Source of the DNA: Phycisphaerae bacterium
Lineage (GTDB): Bacteria; Planctomycetota; Phycisphaerae; UBA1845; UTPLA1
Reading direction: 5' to 3'
Assembly (NCBI GenBank): GCA_016935885.1
Contig: JAFGQA010000172.1
Coordinates: forward strand, 1 to 5,375
DNA: 5,375 nucleotides
In this document: positions 1 to 5,375 of the stretch, in pieces
How the letters are laid out: each line of letters opens with the position of its first letter
Numbering within the stretch: position 1 is the stretch's first letter
Program-made: the position numbers and the translations under genes
The notes under the pieces: generated by a model
Databases searched by the model: none
What the model saw: only the letters and a program-made list of their open reading frames with translations
Told to the model about the DNA's origin: nothing

Positions 1-215
1 ACCATCGCTCGTTTACACGCCATCGGCATCAAATTGAAAACCATCACCAAGTGTCACTGGAGATGCTTGTAGCGTTGTAGTACTAGTGAAGACCCGTGGG
101 GAGCCCTCGATGTAGCTGCTGAGTATTCGTGGACCGCTGAGAAGCCACCGTTTAGGGAGTAGACGCACATCAATTGTTTTGTTTAATGACCAATCCCTAT
201 CAGAAACTAGAGAAA
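1..215. other. Region with no supportable gene
   Basis: No reading frame here can be defended as a gene. On the plus strand a frame is open from base 1 to a TAG at 70-72. The same frame is then open for about 29 codons, reading SEDPWGALDVAAEYSW in its middle, but it has no start codon after the stop. On the minus strand a GTG at 168-166 opens 51 codons ending at the TAA at 15-13, with no recognisable domain. The stretch lies downstream of the transposase remnant on the minus strand and is less GC-rich than the genes to the right. It could be the non-coding end of the lost insertion sequence or other decayed DNA. I did not find a convincing terminal inverted repeat. Confidence 0.5.
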
Positions 216-226
216 CTAGAAACTAG
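204..226. repeat. Three short direct copies of AAACTAG
   Basis: The heptamer AAACTAG occurs at 204-210, 213-219 and 220-226. The TAG stop of the transposase remnant (216-218, read on the minus strand) falls inside the second copy. This could be slippage-generated simple sequence or part of a mobile-element end. The copies are too short to distinguish these. Confidence 0.4.
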
Positions 227-458
227 GGACAGACCTGCTCTGTATAGAACATGGGATGTCACGCCAGAGGATGGCGAGGTTGTGGGTCAGGACGCGCAGA
301 CGGATTTCGCGGTTTTGACGGTGATAGGTTCGCGCTCGCAGGGCCGAGCCCATGTTTCGTTTGAGCATACTGAAGACGGTTTCGATCTGCCACCGTTGAC
401 CGTAGGTTTTCTTGGGGAATCGTTGTTTCGTCAGTTTGCGGTATCGTCCGCGTACCAT
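216..458 (-). pseudogene. C-terminal remnant of an IS4/IS5-type DDE transposase
   Basis: This is the last part of a cut-and-paste transposase, the enzyme that excises and inserts its own insertion sequence. The 80-residue reading contains YGQRWQIETVFSMLK, a perfect match to the Y-(2)-R-(3)-E-(6)-K signature. In the IS4/IS5 superfamily this signature surrounds the catalytic glutamate, the last member of the DDE triad. It is followed by the typical tail GSALRAR...REIRLRVLTHNLAIL. Full-length enzymes of this type are several hundred residues, so both catalytic aspartates and the DNA-binding N-terminus are missing. The ATG at 458-456 is only an internal methionine. The frame stays open upstream of it to the TAA at 515-513, which is the stop of the neighbouring unknown gene, so about 19 unrelated-looking codons lie between. 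The element is dead. I am sure of the transposase assignment but not of the exact IS family. Confidence 0.85.
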
Positions 459-512
459 ACAGAGCCGATCGTTCCTATTTTCTATTTTCTTATAGAGGCG
501 CCGGGAGGGGAA

Positions 513-1940
513 TTACTGCAGGCCTCGTCTGCCGGAGCTGATCACGACGTAGCCGGCCGAGCGGTCGTTGACGACGATCGTGAACATCGTCTCTTCCTTG
601 CAGCCGGTGCGGCAGGCGGCCTGGACGGCGGTGAGGTTCTCTCCGAAGGCCGTGAACGAACGCTCCGCGGCGTCCTCCCGGGTACAGACACCGTTGGCGT
701 CGGGACCCTGCTGGTGGGCGCCCTTCCGGAGAAAAGGCTTGATGAGGTTGCCTTCGATCATGTACTTGGCGCCCTGCTCCGAAGCCGCGGTCGGGGTGCC
801 CTTGATAATGCGCTTCGCGGTTTGCTCGCAGTCCTTCCGCTTGCCTCGGATGCGGACTTTGACACCACGGTCCATGAACTCCATGCTGACCTTCTGCCCA
901 ATGGCGGCGACGGCATCGGCCCCGGTGATCTGCTCGAATTCCTCGGTGGGCGCGTCGGCGGCCGGGGCGGCCTCGGCTTGCGAGTCCGGAGTCGTCGCGT
1001 CCGTCTCAAGGGGCTCGGCGGGATTCTTCAGTTCGCCCCGGAAGATCAGTCCGTGCTGCCCTTCCTTGGAGGTCACGCTGCCCGGGCGGGCGACCAGGTG
1101 CGCCACTTCCGTCAGCAGGCGATTGGGCGTGGTCTCCAGCGGTACGAGCTTGAAGCGGCCGTCCGGTTTGCGATCGAGAATGAGCGTGCCGGTCTGGTCA
1201 GGCTCTCCGGCGTACATCCCCCAGGCGACAACCCCAACGCTCCGCGCGCCCATGACGGGATCACCCCGCGTGATCAGGGCACAGAAGGTCTTCGCCAGCT
1301 CACGATCGAGACTCCTGATCCAGGCGTTCTCCTGTTCGATCCGCAAGAGCGCATGACGCTTGTCAACCGGACGCTGGAGCGGTGACTGGCTCTTGGGTAT
1401 TTTCACCGTCTGGGCCGAGGTTTTCTCCCGCGCCGGTGCGACCTTGGGTTGCCGCTGCTGCGCCGTTGCCTCTCTCTCGACAGGCTCGGCGGGATTTCTC
1501 AATTCGCCTCGGAAGATCAGCCCGTGTCGTCCTTCCTTGGAGGTCACGCTGCCCGGGCGTCCGACGAGGTGGGCCACTTCGGTCAGCAGGTGATTCGGCG
1601 TGGTCTCCAGGGGTACGAGCTTGAAGCGGCCGTCGGGTTTGCGATCGAGGATGAGTGTGCCGGTCCGGTCAGGCGCGCCGGCGTAGATCCCCCAGGCGAC
1701 GACCCCAACGCTCCGCGCGGCCGTGACGGGTTCGCCCCGCGTGATCAGGACACAGAAGGTCTCGGCCAGCTGGCGATCGAGACTCCTGATCCAGACGTTC
1801 TCTTGCTCGATCCGCAAGAGTGCATGATGCTTATCAACGGGACGCTTGAGCCCCGCTTCGCTCTTAGGTATCTTCACCGTTTCTGCCAAGGCCTTCTCCT
1901 TCTCCCTGAGTGGTGTGATAAGCGCCTTTACGCAACTCAA
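513..1940 (-). CDS. Uncharacterised protein with two tandem copies of an unknown domain
   Basis: I do not recognise this 475-residue protein. Residues 21-155 and 178-312 are two copies of one domain, offset by 157 residues. Each runs from TVKIPKS through RPVDK.HALLRIEQEN, ITRG.PV, ARSVGVVAWG, GTLILDRKPDGRFKLVPLE, LLTEVAHLV and GSVTSKEG.HGLIFRGEL to NPAEP. The copies are joined by a Gln/Ala/Lys-rich linker. An Ala/Glu/Pro-rich spacer (about 313-337) leads into a unique basic region, about 338-475, with cysteines at 371, 419, 443 and 447. There is no signal peptide or membrane segment. Coding on this strand is supported by divergence between the copies: of about 41 base differences counted over 360 bases, about 26 fall on third codon positions. 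The start is doubtful. It is a TTG with no AGGAG-like site, the first start possible after an in-frame TGA, and no ATG follows until residue 230. The gene may therefore have lost its original 5' end. The minus-strand HTH-like fragment ends 13 bases upstream. Confidence 0.6.
   Translation of the reverse strand: MSCVKALITPLREKEKALAETVKIPKSEAGLKRPVDKHHALLRIEQENVWIRSLDRQLAETFCVLITRGEPVTAARSVGVVAWGIYAGAPDRTGTLILDRKPDGRFKLVPLETTPNHLLTEVAHLVGRPGSVTSKEGRHGLIFRGELRNPAEPVEREATAQQRQPKVAPAREKTSAQTVKIPKSQSPLQRPVDKRHALLRIEQENAWIRSLDRELAKTFCALITRGDPVMGARSVGVVAWGMYAGEPDQTGTLILDRKPDGRFKLVPLETTPNRLLTEVAHLVARPGSVTSKEGQHGLIFRGELKNPAEPLETDATTPDSQAEAAPAADAPTEEFEQITGADAVAAIGQKVSMEFMDRGVKVRIRGKRKDCEQTAKRIIKGTPTAASEQGAKYMIEGNLIKPFLRKGAHQQGPDANGVCTREDAAERSFTAFGENLTAVQAACRTGCKEETMFTIVVNDRSAGYVVISSGRRGLQ
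1004..1883 (-). repeat. Tandem duplication with a 471-base period
   Basis: Two direct copies, about 1004-1412 and 1475-1883, are offset by exactly 471 bases (157 codons) and separated by about 62 non-matching bases. By hand count they differ at about 50 of 390 compared bases, roughly 87% identity, with no gap. Differences are concentrated at third codon positions of the minus-strand gene at 513-1940. The duplication is therefore intragenic, and both copies stayed under protein-level constraint for some time after it arose. Confidence 0.9.
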
Positions 1941-1953
1941 GGAGTATGCTGTG

Positions 1954-2106
1954 TCAACTCAACAGCCCTTCGCGGAACCGCGCTTGGGACTGAGCCTGGT
2001 CCGGGCGAACCGTCGGCATGTCCAAGCCCAGGATCTCAGCAATATCGCGCGTCGTGCAGGCCCCCGAAGAACCGCAGTGACTGATAAGCAAAATGATAAC
2101 CTGCGA
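1954..2106 (-). pseudogene. Fragment resembling the sigma-70 region 4 helix-turn-helix
   Basis: The last residues of this minus-strand frame read TTRDIAEILGLDMPTVR and then QARFREGLLS before a TGA. This follows the pattern of region 4 of ECF sigma factors, the helix-turn-helix that contacts the -35 promoter element: EIAEILG, a turn, TV[KR], then an arginine-rich helix ending LREAL. Upstream residues (SQVIILLISHCG) loosely resemble the preceding helix, but further upstream the frame is Pro/Gly-rich and unlike any sigma factor. No complete region 2 is present. I read this as a truncated or decayed gene end. A different HTH regulator family, or chance, remains possible. It ends 13 bases before the TTG start of the tandem-repeat gene, so the two may once have been co-transcribed. 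Confidence 0.35.
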
Positions 2107-2247
2107 TGGAGAAATTATACCGCCAGGGGCCTTGAGAATCCAGGGAAAAATGGGAAGACCAGGGGCCTTCGCGACGGCCGTTGGCAGAGGTGGCGGACCG
2201 GGGGCGAATTGGGGTTCTGCACAGTGGCCGGTGGGACGTTTTGCGGG

Positions 2248-2253
2248 TACAAT
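2248..2253 (+). promoter_or_regulatory. Possible -10 box for the GH95 gene
   Basis: TACAAT matches the sigma-70 -10 consensus at 5 of 6 bases and lies 62 bases before the GH95 start codon. The hexamer at the usual 17-base spacing (TGGCCG, 2225-2230) is a poor -35 box, so the assignment is weak and rests on the -10 box and position alone. Confidence 0.25.
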
Positions 2254-2300
2254 GGGGCCCGTTTTGCATCTGTCCGATGGATTCACCAGGGCCAAACTTG

Positions 2301-2306
2301 AAAGGT
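2301..2306 (+). promoter_or_regulatory. Ribosome binding site choosing the GH95 start
   Basis: AAAGGT lies about ten bases before the ATG at 2316, the first start in this frame that is followed directly by a signal peptide. The in-frame alternatives, TTG at 2181 and ATG at 2277, would add 45 or 13 residues ahead of the signal peptide and lack a comparable site. Confidence 0.5.
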
Positions 2307-2315
2307 CATCCGCGC

Positions 2316-2417
2316 ATGAACACCGTCCACCATCGCTGTCTGTCACCTCTGATGCAATGCCTGATTCTGGCTGCTGTACCGGCCTGTGTGTTCTCCGTCG
2401 TGCCGGTCGCGACGGCC
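2316..2417 (+). other. Signal peptide of the GH95 enzyme
   Basis: The first 34 residues have a short His/Arg-containing n-region, a hydrophobic stretch (about residues 11-31) and an A-x-A type cleavage site (VATA before GPMTVW). This predicts Sec export to the periplasm or beyond. C24 follows VPA, but a hydrophobic run continues after it, so a lipoprotein site is unlikely. Confidence 0.75.
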
Positions 2418-5066
2418 GGACCGATGACCGTGTGGTTCGACAAGCCGGCCGGAACGTTCCACGAATCGTCGATCGTCGGCAACGGCCGGCACGGCGCGAT
2501 GGAATACGGCGGCGTGATGCGCGACCGAATCGTGCTGAACGAATCGTCGATGTGGTCGGGCGGGAAGTACGAGGCCAACAAATACGACGCCTACCAATGC
2601 CTGCCCGAGGTCCGGGCCAAGCTGTTCGCCGGCGAGATATCCGAGGCCGGCCGAATCTTGAGCCAAAGCTTCCGCTATCCCGACGGCGTGCAGGGTTGGG
2701 GCGACGACAACCAGTTCGGCTGCTACCAGATCATGGCCGACCTGATCCTCACGGCCGGCGAAGAACGGGGCATCAAGGTCACCTCGCCGAGCGGGCACGC
2801 CGACGGCGACGGCAAGACCATCGCCGGGTGCATCGACGGCAATACCCGAACGAAATGGTGCGTGCAGGACGCCGGACCGGCCGTGCAGTGGCAGATGGAA
2901 TTGCCCGAGGGCCAGACGGTTTCGTCGTACACGTTCACCAGCGCCGACGACGTGCCCTCGCGCGATCCGAAGGAATGGGTATTGGAAGGCTCGACCGACG
3001 GCAAGGCGTGGACCCAACTCGATCGGCAGACGTTCGACGCGCCTTTCGAGAAACGCTTCGAGACCCAGCGCTTCGCGATCGCCCAGCCGGACAACTACCG
3101 GTTCTATCGCTTCACCTTCACCCCGCGCGAATCGTACTTCCAGGTCGCCGAGATCGCCCTGGCCGGCGTGAAGACCAACGAGACCGTCGAGGCCCCGGCC
3201 GACTACCGGCGCCAAGTGGACCTGATGACGGGCGTGGCCACCACCCGCTTCACCGAGGACGGCGTGACTGTCACGCGCGAGCTGGTCGCGTCGAAGCCGA
3301 ACGAGGTGGTTGCGGTGCGCGTCAAAGCGAGCCGGCCGGGCGGGCTGAACTTCGCGGCCAAGCTGTCTCGGAACAAGAACGCCACCGTGCGGACCGACGG
3401 CGCATTGCAGGTGCTCGAAGGGCAGTTGCCGTTTAACAAGCCCGGCGGCGGGGGCGAGGGTATCCGGTATCAGGCATTGCTCGGAGCCCGCGTCAAGGGC
3501 GGGACTGTGACGACCAGCGCCGAGGGCCTGCGGATCGAAGACGCCGACGAAGCGGTGTTGATCGTCTCGGGGGGCACGAGTCTGTTCGAAGAGAACTACG
3601 CGGCCCTCGTCCGGCAGCGCGTGACAGCGGCTTTGGACAGACCGTTCGAGGCGCTGGTTGCAGACGCGGTGGCCGATCACCGTCGGTACATGGATCGCTG
3701 CCAATTGACATTGCCGGCCGGACCCGATACGGCCCTGCCGACGCCCGAGCGGGTCAAGCGAAACGAGCAGACGCCCGATCCGTCGCTGGCGGCGCTCTAC
3801 TTCCAGTTCGGCCGCTATCTCATGGTGGCCGGCTCGCGTCCCGATTCGCAGTTGCCGACGAACCTCCAGGGCATCTGGGCCGAGGAGTACTCCACGCCGT
3901 GGCGCGGTGACTTCCACAGCAATATCAACCTCCAGATGAATTACTGGCCGGCGGAGGTCACCAACCTCGCCGACTGTCACAAGCCGCTGCTTCGCTTCTT
4001 GCAGGGCGTGGCCACGGAAGGCGCCAAGACGGCCAAGGCGTACTACAACGCCCCCGGCTGGATGGCCAACCACACCCAGAACCCCTGGTTCGAGACGGCC
4101 CCGAGCTACCTGCCGGCCTGCATCGGCCCGACCTGCGGCGCCTGGCTGGCGCAGCATCTGTGGACGCACTACCAGTTCACGCTGGACAAAGAATTCCTGC
4201 GGGCCAATTACCCGATCCTGCGCAGCGCCGCGGAGTTCTGCCTGGCCGTACTGATCGAGGACCCGAAAAACCATTGGCTGGTCACCTCGCCGTCCAACTC
4301 GCCGGAGAACGCCTATGTCTATACGGACAAGGCGGGCAAGCGGCAGAGCACCGCGCTGTGCATCGGCGCGACGTACGACATGCAGATCATCCGGGGACTG
4401 CTGACGTGCACCGCCGAGGCGGCCCGCCTGCTCGATATCGATGCGGATTTCGCCGAGACGCTCGACGCCACGCGGGCCCGACTGGCGCCGACGCGCGTCA
4501 ACGCCGAAGGGCGCATCATGGAATGGCAGGAGGACTTCGAGGAGGCGGAAATCCATCACCGGCATTGTTCGCATCTGTGGGGCCTGTACCCGGGCGATGA
4601 GATCAATCCCAACGTGCCCGAGCTGTACGAAGGCGCCCGGCTGTCGCTGGAGCGACGCGGCGACGCCTCCACCGGTTGGTCGATGGCGTGGAAGGCCAAC
4701 TTCTGGGCGCGACTCCGCGACGGCGATCGCGCCGCCAAGCTGCTCTCGATGCTCATCGGTCGCGGCGCCGGTAACCTGATGTGCCTCCATCCGCCCTTCC
4801 AGATCGACGGCAACTTCGGCGGTTGCGCCGCGGTAGCCGAAATGCTCCTCCAAAGCCACGACGGCACGATCACGCTGCTGCCCGCCCTGCCGGCCGCCTG
4901 GAGCGAGGGCAAAGTCACCGGTCTTCGCGCCCGGGGTGGTTACATCGTCGATATCGCCTGGACCGACGGCAAGGTCACGGACTACCGCATCGCCGGCCCG
5001 AGCCCGCGCAAGGTCAAGGTCCGCGTCAACGGCCGGCTCAAGACAGTGACAGCCGAGACCCTGTAA
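2316..5066 (+). CDS. Secreted GH95 alpha-L-fucosidase with inserted F5/8C domain
   Basis: This 916-residue enzyme belongs to glycoside hydrolase family 95, inverting enzymes that release terminal alpha-1,2-linked L-fucose (some members L-galactose) from glycans. Residues 1-34 form a signal peptide, with likely cleavage after VATA. The N-terminal beta-sandwich begins WFDKPAG...SSIVGNGRHGAMEYGG and breaks off near residue 146. An F5/8 type C (discoidin/CBM32-like) module occupies about 150-285 (IDGNTRTKW, PKEWVLEGSTDGKAW, YRFYRFTFTP). The sandwich then resumes at DYRRQVDLMTGVATTRF (296-312). The (alpha/alpha)6 catalytic domain follows from about 485, with FHSNINLQMNYWPAE, SPSNSPEN and FQIDGNFGG. 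By alignment to AfcA of Bifidobacterium bifidum, E664 is the acid, D831 the base-side residue, and N536 and N538 the activating asparagines. H534 matches the histidine typical of fucosidases. A C-terminal beta-domain ends the protein. Without the insert the length is normal for the family. It is convergent with the gene at 5225, with no operon partner visible. Confidence 0.93.
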   Translation: MNTVHHRCLSPLMQCLILAAVPACVFSVVPVATAGPMTVWFDKPAGTFHESSIVGNGRHGAMEYGGVMRDRIVLNESSMWSGGKYEANKYDAYQCLPEVRAKLFAGEISEAGRILSQSFRYPDGVQGWGDDNQFGCYQIMADLILTAGEERGIKVTSPSGHADGDGKTIAGCIDGNTRTKWCVQDAGPAVQWQMELPEGQTVSSYTFTSADDVPSRDPKEWVLEGSTDGKAWTQLDRQTFDAPFEKRFETQRFAIAQPDNYRFYRFTFTPRESYFQVAEIALAGVKTNETVEAPADYRRQVDLMTGVATTRFTEDGVTVTRELVASKPNEVVAVRVKASRPGGLNFAAKLSRNKNATVRTDGALQVLEGQLPFNKPGGGGEGIRYQALLGARVKGGTVTTSAEGLRIEDADEAVLIVSGGTSLFEENYAALVRQRVTAALDRPFEALVADAVADHRRYMDRCQLTLPAGPDTALPTPERVKRNEQTPDPSLAALYFQFGRYLMVAGSRPDSQLPTNLQGIWAEEYSTPWRGDFHSNINLQMNYWPAEVTNLADCHKPLLRFLQGVATEGAKTAKAYYNAPGWMANHTQNPWFETAPSYLPACIGPTCGAWLAQHLWTHYQFTLDKEFLRANYPILRSAAEFCLAVLIEDPKNHWLVTSPSNSPENAYVYTDKAGKRQSTALCIGATYDMQIIRGLLTCTAEAARLLDIDADFAETLDATRARLAPTRVNAEGRIMEWQEDFEEAEIHHRHCSHLWGLYPGDEINPNVPELYEGARLSLERRGDASTGWSMAWKANFWARLRDGDRAAKLLSMLIGRGAGNLMCLHPPFQIDGNFGGCAAVAEMLLQSHDGTITLLPALPAAWSEGKVTGLRARGGYIVDIAWTDGKVTDYRIAGPSPRKVKVRVNGRLKTVTAETL

Positions 5067-5088
5067 ACAGATCGCCCGTCACTATAAA

Positions 5089-5200
5089 GCAAAGATCAAA
5101 AGGCAAATATCAAAGTTGCGGAATCGCGGCGTCGCCGCGAGTAGGGGCGAATGATGATTCGCCCCTACCTTAATTTTGCATTTTGCCTTTTGATCTTCGC
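5089..5200. repeat. Nested palindromic intergenic element
   Basis: The outer arms at 5089-5108 and 5181-5200 share the core AAGATCAAAAGGCAAA in inverted orientation, 18 of 20 bases matching. Inside are two separate perfect hairpins: TCGCGGC/GCCGCGA (5124-5130 and 5134-5140, 3-base loop) and GTAGGGGCGAAT/ATTCGCCCCTAC (5141-5152 and 5157-5168, 4-base loop). The layout resembles REP/BIME or MITE-type dispersed elements. It sits between the 3' ends of two convergent genes. No coding frame is evident. Whether it is dispersed in the genome cannot be seen from one copy. Confidence 0.7.
5141..5179 (+). terminator. Hairpin that may terminate GH95 transcription
   Basis: A perfect 12-base-pair stem (5141-5152 with 5157-5168) and a GATG loop is followed by CTTAATTTT on the plus strand, 75 bases after the GH95 stop. 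The T-run is interrupted, so this is a moderate intrinsic terminator candidate. On the minus strand no T-run follows the stem. The hairpin may instead be just the core of the surrounding repeat. Confidence 0.35.
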
Positions 5201-5224
5201 ATTTCCTACAAATCCGCAATTCGG

Positions 5225-5375
5225 TCAGTAGTCCTTGAAGTCCCGCATCCACGCCGGCCAGTCGCCCGGTGTCACGCCGCCGGCCCGGGTCCAGGGGCCG
5301 GTCGTGTCGAAAATCTCGGTCCAGCGGAGCGTCCAGAGCTCCTTGAGCCCCACCTTGCGCACCGCACCGTTGGCG
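5225..5375 (-). CDS. 3' end of a type II secretion pseudopilin-like protein (partial)
   Basis: The minus strand encodes 49 residues ending at TGA (5227-5225), with the frame running off the right edge at 5374. It reads ANGAVRKVGLKELWTLRW, then GPWTRAGGVTPGDWPAWM, and ends DFKDY. This is the style of the C-terminus of planctomycete proteins with an N-terminal prepilin cleavage/methylation helix and an H-X9-DG type C-terminal region. In those proteins ADG or a variant (here ANG) precedes a LWTLKW segment and the tail DPWT.AGGV.P.DWP.WM. Such proteins are thought to be secreted, pilin-like and structural, and occur in many copies per genome. The prepilin helix lies outside the window, so the assignment rests on the tail, recognised from memory. 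The gene is convergent with the GH95 gene. Confidence 0.6.
   Translation of the reverse strand, partial: ANGAVRKVGLKELWTLRWTEIFDTTGPWTRAGGVTPGDWPAWMRDFKDY

Noticed and set aside
1..51. Plus-strand residues LHAIGIKLKTIT resemble the segment of ribosomal protein S11 just before its conserved C-terminal tail
   Set aside because: Only about 13 residues match, the diagnostic PHNGCR tail is absent, and no ribosomal operon neighbours follow. Chance cannot be excluded.
13..168. Minus-strand 51-codon frame containing LLPKRW, reminiscent of the LPRRWVVERTF motif of IS5-type transposases
   Set aside because: The similarity stops after five residues, and the expected VVERTF continuation is not found in the reading frames I translated there.
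174..1385. Long plus-strand open frame of 403 codons opposite the unknown minus-strand gene
   Set aside because: Differences between the tandem copies fall mainly on its first codon positions, which is wrong for a constrained gene. It is the antisense shadow of the minus-strand frame in GC-rich DNA.
2181..2315. Longer GH95 start at TTG 2181 or ATG 2277
   Set aside because: The added residues would bury the signal peptide inside the protein, and neither start has a ribosome binding site like the one before 2316.
2343..4859. Very long minus-strand open frame of 838 codons
   Set aside because: It lies wholly antisense to the GH95 gene, and its translation is Arg/Gly/Val-rich with no domain. 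It is a GC-rich shadow.
5089..5200. CRISPR array or tRNA/ncRNA gene in the 3' intergenic region
   Set aside because: There is no direct repeat-spacer periodicity and no cloverleaf. The symmetry is inverted, consistent with a palindromic repeat element.

Overview
The window looks like a piece of a Planctomycetota chromosome, probably from the Phycisphaerae/Sedimentisphaerales side. Three things suggest this: a large secreted family GH95 glycosidase with an inserted discoidin domain; the 3' end of a gene whose C-terminus (GPWTRAGGVTP.DWP.WM) matches a recurrent planctomycete pseudopilin-like protein type; and high GC with small palindromic intergenic repeats. The taxon is inferred from protein style, not from a marker gene.

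Layout. Bases 1-215 hold no gene I can support. Bases 216-458 (minus strand) are the C-terminal remnant of an IS4/IS5-type DDE transposase with a perfect Y-R-E-K signature. Bases 513-1940 (minus strand) are an open frame of 475 codons for an unrecognised protein. It carries two tandem copies of a domain of about 135 residues and then a unique C-terminal region. Between the two copies most differences fall on third codon positions of this frame, so the minus-strand reading has been under coding selection. Just upstream of it, 1954-2106 (minus strand) encodes a fragment resembling the helix-turn-helix of sigma-70 region 4. Together, 1-2106 reads as a scarred region of a transposon remnant, a gene fragment and an orphan repeat protein.

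Bases 2316-5066 (plus strand) are the one complete, confidently identified gene: an exported GH95 alpha-L-fucosidase-type enzyme of 916 residues. Its N-terminal beta-sandwich is interrupted by an F5/8 type C (discoidin/CBM32-like) module, while the (alpha/alpha)6 catalytic domain keeps the expected acid, base and activating residues. It would act outside the cytoplasm on fucosylated glycans.

Bases 5067-5224 are intergenic and contain a nested palindromic element: two hairpins inside an 18/20-matching outer inverted repeat. It lies between two convergent genes. Bases 5225-5375 (minus strand) are the 3' end of the pseudopilin-like gene, which runs off the window. I see no multi-gene defence or biosynthetic system here. 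The most unusual items are the tandem-duplicated unknown protein, the domain insertion in the GH95 enzyme and the nested palindrome.
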